Notes under the pieces: generated by a model
The model's input: the letters and a program-made list of their open reading frames with translations, nothing else
What the model was told of the DNA's origin: nothing
Database searches by the model: none
Translations under genes and position numbers: made by a program
Part shown: piece after piece, positions 1 through 12,354 of the stretch
How positions within the stretch are numbered: the first letter of the stretch is position 1
Layout: each line of letters begins with the position of its first letter
Assembly: GCF_023159225.1 (NCBI RefSeq)
Contig: NC_063171.1
Span: 9,039,886 to 9,103,885, forward strand
Length of the DNA: 64,000 nucleotides
Source of the DNA: Perognathus longimembris pacificus
Lineage: Eukaryota; Chordata; Mammalia; Rodentia; Heteromyidae
Direction: 5' to 3'

Positions 1-184
1 GATTCATGGCTGGCTGCATTGTGGGCTCAGGACTTCATAATTTCTTAGCTCACAGGCACTAGTTTGGCTGTTTCAATAGTTTTGGGAGAAAATACAGATT
101 CTCTCCAGTTTTTCCCTGTCAAATTTATAGAAAAACCTAGAGTTGACTATATTTTGTAAGGTTTCTTTTCTAAAGTTCCTGTTA

Positions 185-716
185 CAGTGAAGAGTATAAG
201 GTTAGAAATAGCAACAACAATGGTAAACAGCTTGTTTCCATACCTTGGAGTTCATTATGCTTAGCTTCATTTTATGTGATCATGTGTACATAGCTATTGA
301 GCTATTGTGATCATTTGCTTGGACTATCCTAGACATATACTAATCATTACCAATGAGCATTATTTCTAATGCATTAATTGAAGTTATATCTGTTTTCTTT
401 TGTTTATCTTCCCTAGGGTTTAGCCCTGTTGTCACTGTATTTGGTTTGTCTGAATCAGGGACGGGAAGAGGAACATCAAAATAGTGAGACAACGAATAAA
501 AGGCAAACCAATCCAACAGTAATACTTACAAAAAATATGTAGTAAACCAAGTAACTGTACAACTTGGGGGTAGGGATTGGAGAGGAGTGAGGGTGGGAGA
601 AAAACGAGGGAGAAGTTAGCAAATTTGACAAGAAATGTACTTACTACCTTACCTATGTAACTACAACCCTTCTGTACATCACCTTGCCAATATAAATTAA
701 AATAAAGAGTATAAAG
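185..716 (+). mobile_element. L1 3' end with inverted 5' segment (twin-primed)
   Basis: The part from about 390 to 716 is forward-strand L1 3' UTR: it has the same order of blocks as the copy at 36,865-37,200, including the end block 'gtacatcacctt' followed by an A-rich tail. The part from about 185 to 375 is L1 sequence in the opposite orientation, matching the reverse-strand blocks around 17,890-18,010 ('tttccata', 'ggagttcatt', 'catagctattg'). In L1 coordinates the inverted piece ends roughly where the forward piece begins, which is the structure made by twin priming. No clear target duplication was found. Old and diverged. Confidence 0.7.
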
Positions 717-892
717 TTTGTGTTCTTTGTGTCAAAGGTCTAATCTTGGCCTTACAACTATCAGGCATTGCATCATCCTCCACCTTGAAAATGTGTGAGG
801 TTCTTAATAACAGATACAAAAAGTTCTCAAGCACAGGCAAAGAGAAGGGTTCAGGTTCATAATTAAATTTATTAGTGCTGGAAGTTTAAGTA

Positions 893-898
<6 letters not shown>

Positions 899-940
<42 letters not shown>
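899..940. repeat. (TG)n microsatellite
   Basis: About 20 uninterrupted TG units. It lies some 60 bases from the tail side of the reverse-strand SINE that starts near 1,000. Confidence 0.95.
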
Positions 941-943
<3 letters not shown>

Positions 944-999
944 GTTCGAGGAAGGACTAAGGGACTAGAATACAGCTGTCAACCTATCTGAAAGCTTGC

Positions 1000-1205
1000 T
1001 TTTTTGGTATAGAGGTGTATGGTGGTGGAGGCTTGAATACAGGTATGATTGTTTGTGCTCTACCATTTGAACCATGACTCTTGTCTAGCATTTTGCTGTT
1101 AATTGAAAAATGGGTTTTAAGGACTTTTCTGCCTGAGTTGGCTGTGAACTATGGTTCTCTAGATTTCAGCCTCTTGAGTAGATAGGATTACAAACAGTCT
1201 AACCA
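1000..1205 (-). mobile_element. Old B1/ID composite SINE
   Basis: Read on the reverse strand, the hallmark of the B1-like head is visible near 1,165-1,190 (on the + strand 'cctcttgagtaga', compare the usual 'cctcctgagtagctagg'), and the tRNA-like arm lies near 1,040-1,075. Heavily mutated, so edges are approximate. Confidence 0.55.
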
Positions 1206-3795
1206 TGTTTTGCTAAGAGAATAGATGGGTAGCAGATAATCTCTGAAATACTTCAGTTTTGTAGCACAGAATAACTTAAAGACCAGGATTAAAGTAGCTT
1301 TCAGGAGAGACCCGCTTTTTCTAAGTGGGAGACCTCAAGGGTCCCGTCAGACACTGCTAACTTCTCACTCATTCATCAGTTGCTTTGTCTGCTGAGTCTG
1401 ACGCATTTTGACTATAATTTGTTGTTGAGAGAGTCTAAATTCTTGCATGGACATTGATATGTGCCCCTAGGGGTCAGAAAGATGTCAAAGATGTTGCGAT
1501 TGATGAAAGGTCTCAGGGCAAAAGCAGATTGTGAGTTCTCTTCCTCCTGTGGTTCTTCCCTCCCTTCAGTGTAGACAACTATTTGTTACTCTCTTGGTAG
1601 CTTTTTGGTTCCTTTCTAAATAATTGACCAATACAATCTTTCAAGCTTTTTGCAGTTGTTCATAGTAAAAGGACTGATTCCAATAACAGAGTGGTTATTT
1701 CTATGCATTGTATTTATGAGAAAAACATATAGCTTTGTAGTAGTAATTTAGTTTTGTGATAAACGAGTAAATATTTTATATTAGGTTCAATCCCTGCTTC
1801 AGAGATTGGTATGTTATTTACAAATCTTGGGTACAGTTTAATAGATATTACTAGCTCTAAAAGCATGTCAAACTCTCTAAGGCTCAGGTTTATCCCCTTT
1901 CCAACAATCTCAGGATCAAGGAGAATTTCTCTATAATTCATCATCTAAAACAAGATTTGTGTGCAAGGACAGTATTAATAATATTATCTGGATAGTAAGT
2001 ATAAAATAGAAATTTAATATGTGCTTTGTTGGCACACTCACATCAAACCAAGGCAAGTTTCTAATCTAATTGGCTCTTGTCATATTGATAATTACTTATA
2101 TTTTACCATTTGCATTTTATTTTAAAAATACTATTAAGTAGTTATAAGAGTTTACATGTAGTTATAAGAGATTAAAATTCTACACGATGAGCAGACTGTA
2201 TATTAATCAATGTCACCCCTTCTGTCATTTTCCATCATTTGTCCTCTCCCATCCCTACCCCTAAAGTATTATGTACTGGCCAGCTGGATCAAATGCTTTA
2301 AAGGCAAAATGAAGTTGCCTGGCCCTCCATCCTTTACCTGCTTCCACCATAATCTTATCAGAAAAGTTTGCCCTAAACTGAGGCAAAATACACTGTGGAG
2401 ATGGAAAGTGTTACCTTGTAACATATACCACCATATAGAAAGTAAACTAGTCCTGTTTAGGTCCTAAGCTTGAAGATCTGTACTCAATGAGAGACCCAAA
2501 GGAGTGGAACATTTCTAAGAGGTTTTAGGTAATCCACACACCTCCAGTAACTAATGTTGTCAATGAAAAGCAAGAGCAGATATCCATGTACTTTTAAAAA
2601 AAGACTCAGTTGTGGGCTTAGATAGTAACAGAGCTAAGCAGTTTGAATTACTGCTTTTGTGGCATGGTCTTTCTCACTAGTTCCTGGAAGCCATTCCGGA
2701 GGTGGGGACACTGAGGATGACAGCTGGCTGCCCTTAGAATGGAAACAAAAAGGCTCAAGTACATGGCTATATTTCCTCCCCAATATACTACAAAGCTTGT
2801 AGATATACTAGCAGATGATTCTGTGTGTACTGAATGATCTGTAGAATTAAGTTTCCATATTCTACCTGGCTGCTAGACCATGGTATCAGTGGCCCTGGTT
2901 CTTTAGTGTCAAAGCTAACTCAAATTGTGGACTGGTGAACAATGAATGATAGATTATGACTTTGTTGAAATTCTTTGCTATTTAAACATGACTGATGATA
3001 ATCCTGTGTCTTGAAATAAAATGACAATAATGTCAATCAAGTTTTTCACCAAAATATAATTAACATGGACACACACATCTGCACACACATTGAACATATC
3101 TTAGAAGAACACAAAAGTGCTCAGGAATGGAAACTAGAAATTCTAGTGAAGTCTCAATTGAGACTTGTGACATATTTTAATTGACCTTAACCTTCCTCCA
3201 AGGGACTAGAAACTGAAAAGACTTACTGCAGTGACCATGGAGCAAGCAGTTACCTAAGGTTTCCTGTCAGTAAATAGAACATCTATTCTAACAGGATTCA
3301 TTTGTTTTTATATATAAGGGATGAAATTAACTGTTGGTTTGAATTTCACTTCTCTTTTCTCTCTTCTTATCTTTGGTATGATTGTAGATCCATATATAAA
3401 ATGACCCAGAGAAAGAAAATGAGTTTTCATTTGCCAGTGGAAAAAATTGAGCTTTAAAGAAAATCTACCTGGACTTTATGTTATAGGGCAAGTGTGAATA
3501 TCTAGGTCTGTTCATTGCTGGTTTAATGTCCTCTCCACTGAGCAGAGTGCTAGCTTGTTACAGAACAGGAGGATGTTTTACTTAATACAATAGTGGGCAA
3601 AACCAAAGCGACAAATGAACATATTACTTTGGATTACTATTTCTTTTGTGTTTCAGAGATTTTAAAATGTTGGGAACTGAAAATGTAGAAAATTCTACTT
3701 ATTGCTAATTCAGATTCCCTATTATTTAAAGAAATGAACTTCTGGATTGTTTTCAGGTTTTTGAATTAAATAAGAGAAAAATACTTAAAAAATTT
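1206..3795. other. Unassigned AT-rich DNA
   Basis: No gene, RNA gene or datable repeat recognised. Short reading frames (76 codons reverse at 1,714-1,944; 85 codons forward at 2,210-2,467) have no recognisable domain and no coding-like context. A 12-base motif 'tagttataagag' occurs twice, 23 bases apart (about 2,136 and 2,159). Confidence 0.5.
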
Positions 3796-3799
3796 CTAG

Positions 3800-4136
3800 G
3801 GACCAGGCACCAGTGGTCTACACTTGTAATCCTAGCCACTCAAGAGACTGAGATCTGAGGATTGCAGTTTGAAGCCAGCCTGGGCAGGAACGTGCACTAT
3901 ACTTTCAATTAATTAATTATCTTCAATTAACCATAAAAAAGCTGAAAGTACAGGGGTAGCTCCAGGGTGCTAACCTTGAGTGAAAAAGCTAAGGAGAGGC
4001 ACTCAGGCCCTGAGTTCAAGTCCCAATCCTGCTTCTCCCCCCCCCCCCCCAAATAATTGTAAAGGTTGAGGCTATAGTCAAGTGTTAAAATGCTTTTATA
4101 GCAAGCAAGAGGCCCTGGGTTCAATACACAATGTGC
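3800..4136 (+). mobile_element. B1/ID composite SINE plus ID-like fragment
   Basis: 3,800-4,035 begins with a 7SL/B1-like head ('caccagtgg', 'taatcctagc', 'gaagccagcctggg') and continues into a tRNA-like arm ending 'ccctgagttcaagtccca'. A run of 14 C (4,037-4,050) follows where a tail would be. 4,055-4,136 then looks like a second, ID-like unit with 'ggccctgggttcaat' as the B-box region. I read these as two adjacent SINE units; a single rearranged copy is possible. Confidence 0.7.
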
Positions 4137-4494
4137 CATAAAAGCAAACAGAAACCAACAAAAAAAAACCTAGAAAATTCTAAGTATAGCTGCTTTTCCT
4201 TGATTGAACCAGGCATAGACAACTGAAATGCAGGTAAAACAACCTGGACTTAGGCTTACTAATAAAGAAAACCACTCTGTAAGTATTTGTAAAATGAGTG
4301 TGGCATATAGGCATAGAATCTTCTGTCACTTTTCTGGGTTATGATTTGCTCAAAGATTATGTAGGCATTAGAAAGGCTGACTCTAGTATAGTCCTTGGAA
4401 ACTCTTGTTTTCATTGTTTTACTTACTCTTGTAGATGCTCTGTATTTGGTGTCTTCTTAGTACCTCTATTTCCTCTCAAGTGTAGTACAACAGT

Positions 4495-4610
4495 AATTAA
4501 GAGAACACGTTCTGGGGCCAAGCACTTGGATTTTGTTGCCATGCTGAATATTTGTACTAAATCTCTGTGTTCATGCTTTGTTCCAAATGTGATGGTCTTT
4601 GTGGTGAGAC
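4495..4610 (+). mobile_element. Possible MIR fragment
   Basis: The order of blocks 'gttctggggcca', 'cacttggattttg' and the following cytosine/thymine-rich stretch resembles the core of the ancient MIR SINE. Match is weak. A 112-codon forward frame overlaps it but shows no domain. Confidence 0.35.
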
Positions 4611-4689
4611 TTTTGGAAACAATTAGGGTTGTATAAGTTCAGAAGGCTGATGCCCCCATGATATTAGTTCCTTTCCATGAAGGAGAGGG

Positions 4690-6580
4690 ATCAGAGAGGC
4701 CTTTTATCCCTTCTTCTCCCTATCATGTGAGGACATTTTGAGAAGGCAGTTGTCTACAAGACAGACTAGAGCCTTAACCAGGTATGTTGATATTGGACTT
4801 CCCAAACATCAGAAATATAAAAATAGAATTTCTTTTTCTTAAACTACTCAATCTATGATGTTTTGTAGAGGCAGCTTGAGCTGACTAAAAGTACATTTGG
4901 ATCCCATTCTATCACTGTCTGGCTAGTATACTGTAATAATAACTAAGCCCAACTTTGTTGGACTTGCTAGCTAAGCAAACCTAAACAAATTACTATATAT
5001 TCTCATTCCCCCATTTCCACTTTATTATTTAAAAAAAACTGTTCAGAAAGTTCTTACCTGGAAATGTACAACATGCTCCTACATTAAGCACTCAGTTAAA
5101 GTTAGCTGTTCTATCTTTTCTACATTTAGGAAATGAAGCATGCCTTGGCTTTAAATGTTTTTGAAACACAGCCTTTAGTGCCAATGGTCAAGACAACTTA
5201 GTTTATCCTCCTTGGTTAATCTAAATAGGTCTTACAGCAAACATTTACCATGGGACTAAGGAGGAAGTAGAAGAGGTCTTCTTTCTGATGTGTGTAGGAA
5301 TGAGAAAGGAGGGCAAAAAAATGGGACTTTCGGCTCAAGGTCAACATATCTGAGTTGTGTAGCTTGGATTTTCAGTCAATGTTATTGAATTGTTGAATTT
5401 AGCACAGGACTGCCACTATTTATGTTTTCTGAATAAAGATAAATATGAGAATTATTTATATTAGCGGCTCTTAGAAGTTGAGCATGCCTATATCTTTGTG
5501 TGCTTTATCTGTAAGGAGAGCAATTTGTTTAGGAAACTTAAAAGGCCAAGGGCTCTCGTGATTGTGTGGTTTCTTAAACATTGTCTCCATGCAGGCTGTG
5601 TGAGTCAGTTGTACTTCACATGTGGTACTCTTGCCTATAAGTGACACATGAAGGTGACAGTGTGGTAGACCTTGGCCTTGCTGGGACTTGGGTCATGGTG
5701 TGGGACATGAGGAGAATCTAGTAACACAGGCACGGATGAACAAGGACTTTTATTTCTTCCTTTCATAATTTATTCTTTCTGATAGTTGGTTTAAATTTGT
5801 AGCTGTAATATATAATATGTATATAAAGCATAAAAACAATTTAAAAAATCTGGAAGTAGCCTTTTTCACCTGGGAACTGGGACAGATGGTTTTAAAGTGA
5901 CTTTTTTTCACATGTGTTTGGATCTCCAGCACAGCTAAGCATTGTTTTCAGTTTATTGGCCTGCTGCAGGCTGAAATAATGTTTATCATATGAATTTTTC
6001 TAGCAAACATGTTGTGGATTACAAACTCCAGGTCTTTCCCTGAGGTTTCTGGTTTCATTCTTGGAAATGATTGTTTTTACTTGACTATTAATTACCATAA
6101 GAAAGTTTATCCATAATCATTTGTTTATTTTTGTAATGTTCTCAAAAATAGATCAAAATGTTCTCCTGCAAGTTTTCCAGTTTCTAATTTCTTTATGAAC
6201 CTTAAATTTCTAAGCTTTGCTTAGAAATTGCTTCATTCCTCATTCTTTCCTTTCCTTGTAATCTTTACTTTAAGAGTTTTAAAGACTATTTATTATATTT
6301 ATGGAGATATTTAAAATGTAGTAATGGAGTAAATGCCCTTGGGAAGTTGAGTGAAATTGGTATTCATTGAAATATAAAGTCTGTTAGAATTAGAAATCCG
6401 AGAAGACAGAGGCTGGTGAGCCCAGGTAATCTTGTCACAGACAGTAGCCTGGTTAGTGGAGAAAAGTACATGGGGGCATAGTACATCTTCATTAAAACCT
6501 CCCTTCAGAATTTTAATATCAGAATAGTGTTTCATTTAAAGTAAATTTGTAGCTTAGAGTTTTCTTTTTGTAAAAATAAA
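4690..6580. other. Unassigned AT-rich DNA
   Basis: About 1.9 kb with no repeat, gene or RNA that I recognise. Scattered frames are all below 75 codons. Confidence 0.5.
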
Positions 6581-6586
6581 GATTTA

Positions 6587-6775
6587 GGGCTGGGAATGTG
6601 GCTTAGTGTGCTTGCCTAGCATGCTGTGAAGCCCTGGGTTTGATTCCTCAGTACCACATAAAGAGAAAAAGCCAGAAGTAGTGCTGTGGCAATGGTAGAA
6701 AAGCACAGAGACTGGACCCAGGCCTTGAGCTCCAGCCCCAGGACTGGCATAAAATAAAAATAAAAAAAGACACAC
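6587..6775 (+). mobile_element. IDL-Geo-type SINE, moderately diverged
   Basis: Starts 'gggctgggaatgtggcttag' (A-box region), has the B-box region 'ggtttgattcctcagtacc' and the second arm 'aaagccagaagtagtgctgtgg', and ends 'ccaggactggca' followed by an A-rich tail. Order and length agree with the better copies at 15,561 and 63,661 read in reverse. Confidence 0.85.
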
Positions 6776-6779
6776 AAGG

Positions 6780-7740
6780 ATTACAAAATCAAAGGCAAAT
6801 GAATTATTGTAAATCTTTCAGTATAGCATCAACAAGGAAGCATGAGTTGAATTTAGCTTCTATTTTTACAATATTATTCCATACTTACACTTCTCACTTA
6901 GATTTTTATTTGGAGAAGGAATGTCAAGTTGAGGTGGTATTGAAGCAGTCATTCATTTCCTCTTTCCACAAACCCTCCACATTATGTGGCATCTATGTGT
7001 TTATGTTCTCCTTCGTGATGCCTCCTGTATCCTCCCCTAGAAGGAGCTCTGTCAGTTGGAGCCAGAGCCCATTGCGGCTAAAGCCATTACCTCCTAATGA
7101 TGTGTCTATTCTTTCTACTGGGATTGTTCTGGATCAGATGGGGCATGGAACCTAAGTACTTTGAATGTTGAGTTCATGTATGATTAACTTTAATCACATC
7201 AATACTGGCTCTTGAACCCCTTTTTCTTAAGATTTTTTTTCAAAATTACTTTTTGAGAGGGGTTGAATTTGTATATATGGGGGAGAAAAAGCTCCTTTGA
7301 AAACCAGAGTCATGTTTGTATTCCAAAAGTGGGCTCTTTAAATTTCCATGTGTTTTGATATGTGTTTCTGCAGCAACTAAGATGGATCACTTCCAAGAAG
7401 ATTTCTGACCTTCACTGTTTATCACGTGAAGGGTGGATCTAAGAGTTCTGGAGGGCAGGAGTGGAAGAAGTGTTTGGCATTTAATTAAGCTACATTCATT
7501 TTTATTATAAACATAGCTATAGCTATCTCCTACCTCCGTGAGCTGACAAACTCATCATATTAACTGGGTAAGACTTGAAGGTTGTCAGCTGATATGTTAT
7601 CTTTGCCACAAAGACATTTTATTACCACAATGATGTTTTATTAATGGCTGACTTTCATTCTCCAGCATGATCAACTATAACCTCTACATTTCCAGTAACA
7701 TTTTCACCACAATACTATGAATGCATTTTAAGATTAATAT
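6780..7740. other. Unassigned DNA
   Basis: Nothing recognised. A 118-codon forward frame (6,799-7,155) has no domain and is not framed by convincing splice sites, so I do not call it a gene. Confidence 0.5.
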
Positions 7741-7744
7741 ATTT

Positions 7745-7832
7745 TTTTAAATAGGATGGGCATCAAATGCAGAGCCTTGTGCATGCTAGACAGGTTGTCT
7801 ATCACTGAGCTACATCACTACTCTTTAAAATT
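7745..7832 (-). mobile_element. ID-like SINE fragment
   Basis: Plus strand shows 'cagagccttgtgcatgctag' and 'actgagctacatc', the reversed B-box and A-box neighbourhoods of an ID element, with a T-rich stretch upstream as the reversed tail. Confidence 0.7.
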
Positions 7833-8234
7833 TACTGTACTCAGATTATTATAGACATGTGCCTATAAAAATAATATGTGCAGCAATATTTAGCAATGAA
7901 AACCCCACAATTCCCAGTTCCCTGCATGGATATTGTCACTTCTCTGATAAACTATGAAGGAATAGTTTTTCTTCTCATATTTAAGCCAGTTCAGTGTAAC
8001 AGGTTCATTTGAAGAAATAGTGGGATTTAAGAGAAGATTTCCCTATTCTTATTAATGATGACATAGGCTACTCATGAATTAGGTTGAAAAGAGAATTTTT
8101 GGATTAAGTGGGATATTTAAAATGATGATCTGAAAGGCCCTGTCAATGCTGCTTTCATGGTTCTAAATGTAAACTATGCCATTGCGGATAATAGAAGCTC
8201 AAAACTGTTACTGTTATTGAGAACTTTAGTATAT

Positions 8235-8372
8235 AGGCCTGCAACCACTCTAATTGGCAGCTACTGCTATTATCCCTATATCAGAGATGAAGAACAGGTG
8301 TAGAATTACAAATGGACTACAATTAATCACTCAGGAGCCTCTGGTTTCATAATCAGGATCAAGGTTTGTGCA
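8235..8372 (-). mobile_element. MIR fragment
   Basis: The plus strand carries 'attatccctatatcagagat' followed by a block ending 'cctctggtttcataatcagg', an order typical of MIR in reverse orientation. Old and imprecise. Confidence 0.55.
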
Positions 8373-8984
8373 GAGAACTTCTCTGAACTTTCCAAGAACT
8401 CTCACGGTTAGTGATTGATTCTGAGACTTAAGCTGTCTGCATGGTGCATGATCTTTTCCCTCCATGGTTCTAAATTATCAAGCCAGTGCAGAGTCTAGAG
8501 AATGTGTCCATCGCTCGTGTTGAGCTAGAGTAGCTTTCACAATCTGTGTGAGAGAAGAGAGGAGAGGTGGAGAGTGGACAATAAATCAGGATGAAGCAAC
8601 AGAGACACAAGTATAAGCAACACAGAGACAAGGAGAAAAAGGCTCACAAAAAGTAAACTTGAGAGTTTACTATGAAAATCCATTTGTTTTGACCTCACAT
8701 GTTATCTGTCAGAGTTTCATGATGTGGATGCAACTCAGGTGTGCTTGCACACATGTGACTGCCAAGGGGTCAAAAGTCTCTATATGGCAGACTTCTGTGC
8801 CAATGGCAGAGATAAAAATAAGAATGTGTTCAGACTTATCATCTCAGTAACATATTCTCTTGTGAATACATGTGACTTTTTTTTGCTGTTGAACTGTCTA
8901 GGGTCTATTTTCTACATAAAGGAAGACATTAGCATTGGCCTTAATACCTGAGGGGTCATGGTTCATTTAGTCTTTCCTTTCTCC

Positions 8985-9790
8985 CAACAATTCCTTATTT
9001 GGTCACTCAAATAATCAATCTTAAAGTTCCTCCTTTGTGCCATGTTCCATTACTAGCACTGGAAAACAATGGGACACAGAAATCAAAATAGACAAAATCT
9101 CATGTTCTTTGAGGTTTGCATAGCCATGGTAGAAAAGGGAAATATATGGAACAGAGAATGATAAGTATGTTTTAGGGAGAGAAACAAAAGAAGGAAATGG
9201 AAATAAGAACCAGAGTATATGGAGAGGGAGGAGTCAGGAAAAGCCAAAAAGAATGTAGCTAACATTTGGAGGATTTGAGTATAGGAACCCCATAAAATAA
9301 ATAAAGGCCAAACATTATGGTAAAAAGAAATAGTGCCAGGGTCGTGTGGAAGTATTGTCCTTGCATTTTAAAGCCCCAACACATGGATCTAAAGAGACTA
9401 TAAATGGGAGACTGTAGTTGGAGACGTGTTTTAGATAAATAAAAGAGGTAGAAATAATGTAGGGCCTTAACTTCTTAGGAGCTTTAATTTATTTCTTCAA
9501 GAAAAATGAAATTCTAAAGACCAAAGAGTAACTGGTCTGATTTTTGTCTTCATCTTCGCTGCTGCATATAAAGCAGAATTGGAGGAGGTAGACAAGAGGA
9601 CCAGAAAACAGACTATCTTAGCAATCTAGATATAGGATCCTGGGGAACTGGATAAGAGTGTCAGTCCTACACCTGTACATGATGGCCAGATCCTCAATGT
9701 ATTTGAAAGGTGCAGGTAGCAGGATTTGCTGACGGGCTGAAGGGAGGACATAAAAACAAGAATCCCAGTGTTACAGACCTAGGTTAGTAA
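8985..9790 (-). mobile_element. L2-like ancient LINE, reverse orientation
   Basis: Blocks near 9,040-9,110 ('tttgtgccatgtt', 'agacaaaatctcatgttc') resemble the reversed 3' end of L2. Further blocks ('agggccttaacttcttagg' at 9,462; 'ggatttgctga' at 9,721) keep the order expected for reversed L2 coding sequence. Identity is from remembered consensus and is low. Confidence 0.55.
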
Positions 9791-10815
9791 GAAGATACAG
9801 TGGTATTTACTGAAAACCTTGGCAAGAACTGTTCAGCTAAATGGTAGGGGCTAGATCTTGTTTTCGTGAGAAAGAGTGGAAAGAGACCACAAGTAGAGAC
9901 TCTGCGGAAATGAGGAATGCGAAACTGGGCGGGGGAGGGGTCTGGGAAGGTAAAGGATTCTCTTAGAGAAAAGTACAGCATGTTTTAAAATTATACAAAT
10001 GCTCTCTTAGATATGGAAAAATCTATTACATAGCCAATGGGTCATATCTAGAGTGATGTCCCTGACTACATTTGAGAAGTGGGAGGAGCGAAATAGAGCC
10101 AAATGGAAGGATTAACCTTAAACAGGGCACTGACTTGTTATCCTCAGAAACAAGAAAATGAACAATAGAGGCATTGCAGAGGCAGTGAGAGAGGCAGAAG
10201 TAGTGACATGGGCATCTGGGAGTCTGCTCAAAGTGTTTCTGTTTGCTCAGGGAGGTAAAAAAAAACAAGGCTAACAATGAGAGTCAGGAGGTTGGAGATT
10301 TGAGAAAAAGAGAGAGAGTTCCTCAGTAGAGAGGCAGAATGCCTGGCTAGAGAGTGGTAGATGCTGATTAGGTAGCAATGAAGAGCCCCCTTAGGGTCTG
10401 TGGGTGTGATTTTGAGAGTGTTTCTATTTCTCTTAGCAGTCTCTGGATCTATGAGATGAGAGCATACAGTTGGTGAGGCAATGGCTTTAATAAGTTGAGG
10501 TTTTGCCAGATGAGAACAATGAGGGTGGCATAGAGGAGTCAAAGCATGAGTGGAAGGAAAGGGATAATAGTGGCACATGCTTAAGAACCTGGTATGTTGG
10601 GACAGAGAGAGTGAGATGAGGGAAACATAATAGGGAGGAGGCCTGTGTGTCATTGGTCTTCTGAGACCAAGAGAATATTTTGGTTCTTCCTGGGGAGCTA
10701 TATACAAAACAATCACAACTTTGTGTCAGTCATGTGACATGTGAATACCAGTAATACCTAATAAAAGGTTATTTGGCCTTTGCATCATTGATAGAAGAGA
10801 TGATCTCTTATTAGG
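9791..10815. other. Purine-rich unassigned DNA, possible continuation of L2
   Basis: The stretch is rich in GGAA/GAGA-like purine runs on the plus strand, like the L2-like sequence before it, but I cannot align it. The 162-codon reverse frame at 10,228-10,716 is a by-product of this composition and has no recognisable domain. Confidence 0.4.
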
Positions 10816-11035
10816 CATTTGTCAGTATATTTTACCCTTTCCCAAGTCCTCATTTCCCTTTGTGATGGCTCTTGCACAGGCTGTACTGGGTGCTCAGGTG
10901 CCTACAAATGGAAAATTTTCCATCCTCAGGATTCTACTGTAGTCCTACTTGATCCCACAATGTGGTTCCTTACTGGGTATTCTGAATGTGATACAAATAA
11001 GATCAAGGGAAAGTGCAAGGCAAAGAAGATGTAGC

Positions 11036-11156
11036 CCATATACGTATACACACATATATGTACTCACATACATGCATGTACGTACATGCATATGAGTATA
11101 TACATGCATATTGTATAATTGCATGTATGTGTGTACATATACTTGTATGTACATAT
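11036..11156. repeat. Alternating purine-pyrimidine tract (CA/TA/TG)
   Basis: About 120 bases of interrupted 'cata', 'tatg', 'gtac' and 'catg' steps with almost strict purine-pyrimidine alternation, including several self-complementary tetramers. Confidence 0.85.
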
Positions 11157-11461
11157 AGGACTCTGTTCAGAAATGTGACTGTCTTTAGATAGAACCTTGA
11201 GAAAACACTTATTATATGGAGAACAAAATAAGTTTACACTGAAATTTGATGTACTTCTGGGAAGGAAAGAAGAGTTTTGTACTTGTTGTTACATGATGGA
11301 ACAGATTATATTGAAAATTCATAGACCCTAATGTGGATTGCCATCTCTTCCAGCTAATGCCTTCCATCCGAAGCTTTGATAATCAGTGATGCCCCTTCCA
11401 AAATAGTTTAATCATTTGCAGATACTTCAGGTGATCAAAAGATGTCATAAGAAAGGTAGCG

Positions 11462-11536
11462 TTGTATGTATGTATATGATGTATGTTTGTGTATGTACAG
11501 TGTGTGTGTGTGTGTGCGTGTGTGTGTGTATGTGTT
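11462..11536. repeat. (TG)n/(TATG)n microsatellite
   Basis: 'tatg' steps pass into about 17 TG units with one CG interruption. It abuts the tail side of the following reverse-strand SINE. Confidence 0.9.
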
Positions 11537-11890
11537 GAGCAGTAAGAAGCCTTGAACTCAGGGTTTTGCCCCATATCTTTTTTCTCTTGAGATGAGGGCC
11601 TTACTTTTGTCTATGGTAGCCTGAACCATGATCTTCCTATTTACACTTTCCATTGCATTTGGAAAGACTGACACATGCTGCCATGCCCAAATTTTTCTGC
11701 TGAAGTGGAATCTTGTGAATTTTTTGTCAGAGCATACCTAACATGTCCCTTTTTCTATTTTCTAAGTGCATGCCATCCTTAGCTGTTACTTGATGTGACA
11801 ATTTCATGAACATTTGGCTCAGGCTGCAGTCAATCATGATCCTTCCCATCTTGGCCTCCTCAATAGTCAAGATTATAGTGGGCACCTGGA
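11537..11890 (-). mobile_element. Old B1/ID composite SINEs, reverse orientation
   Basis: 'gccttgaactcagggtttt' at 11,550 is the reversed ID B-box region; 'ttgagatgagggcc...gcctgaaccatgatcttcc' and, near 11,815-11,890, 'ggcctcctcaatagtcaaga' are reversed B1-like heads. Probably two eroded copies. Confidence 0.55.
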
Positions 11891-12254
11891 AAAATAGTTT
11901 ACTTTATTTAAAAATCCCTTATTAGTGATGAGAAGAAGAAGATGGTTAATTTTGCTTACTTACATAGGAATTTGTGGGATATTGCAATTCCAGAAATGTG
12001 ACAAAGCACTGGGAATTTACAGTACTGAGGAGGAAGTGGCTTTACAGAAGTAAAACTGGGCCTCTTCTTTGTTGAGGGTATGCCTCAGGCAGGGAGAAGG
12101 TACTCATCTCAGACAATGGAGGAGGTAGAGCAGGACAGGAGATAAAACAGGATTATTCCTCCAATAGGGAACTTTATGTTCACCATTCACTCATGAGCTT
12201 AAAGCCTGAGTAGAGAAATTAGAAGAGAGAGTTAATTGGAGATAAGAGTCTTAC

Positions 12255-12352
12255 CAGGACTTTTCTGGCCAGGCCAGCTTTGAACCTTGAACTCAGATCT
12301 CAGCCTCCTGAGTAGCTAGGATTAGAGGCATGAGCCACTGTCACCTGGCTCT
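12255..12352 (-). mobile_element. B1-like SINE head, reverse orientation
   Basis: Clear reversed B1-like block: 'cagatctcagcctcctgag' then 'tagctaggatt' and 'catgagccactg'. The tRNA-like arm is missing, so this is a partial copy. Confidence 0.8.
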
Positions 12353-12354
12353 AT

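Noticed and set aside
4298..4636. 112-codon forward frame
   Set aside because: Overlaps a possible MIR and shows no recognisable domain.
10228..10716. 162-codon reverse frame
   Set aside because: Lies in purine-biased, possibly L2-derived DNA; no domain, no splice context, no codon structure.
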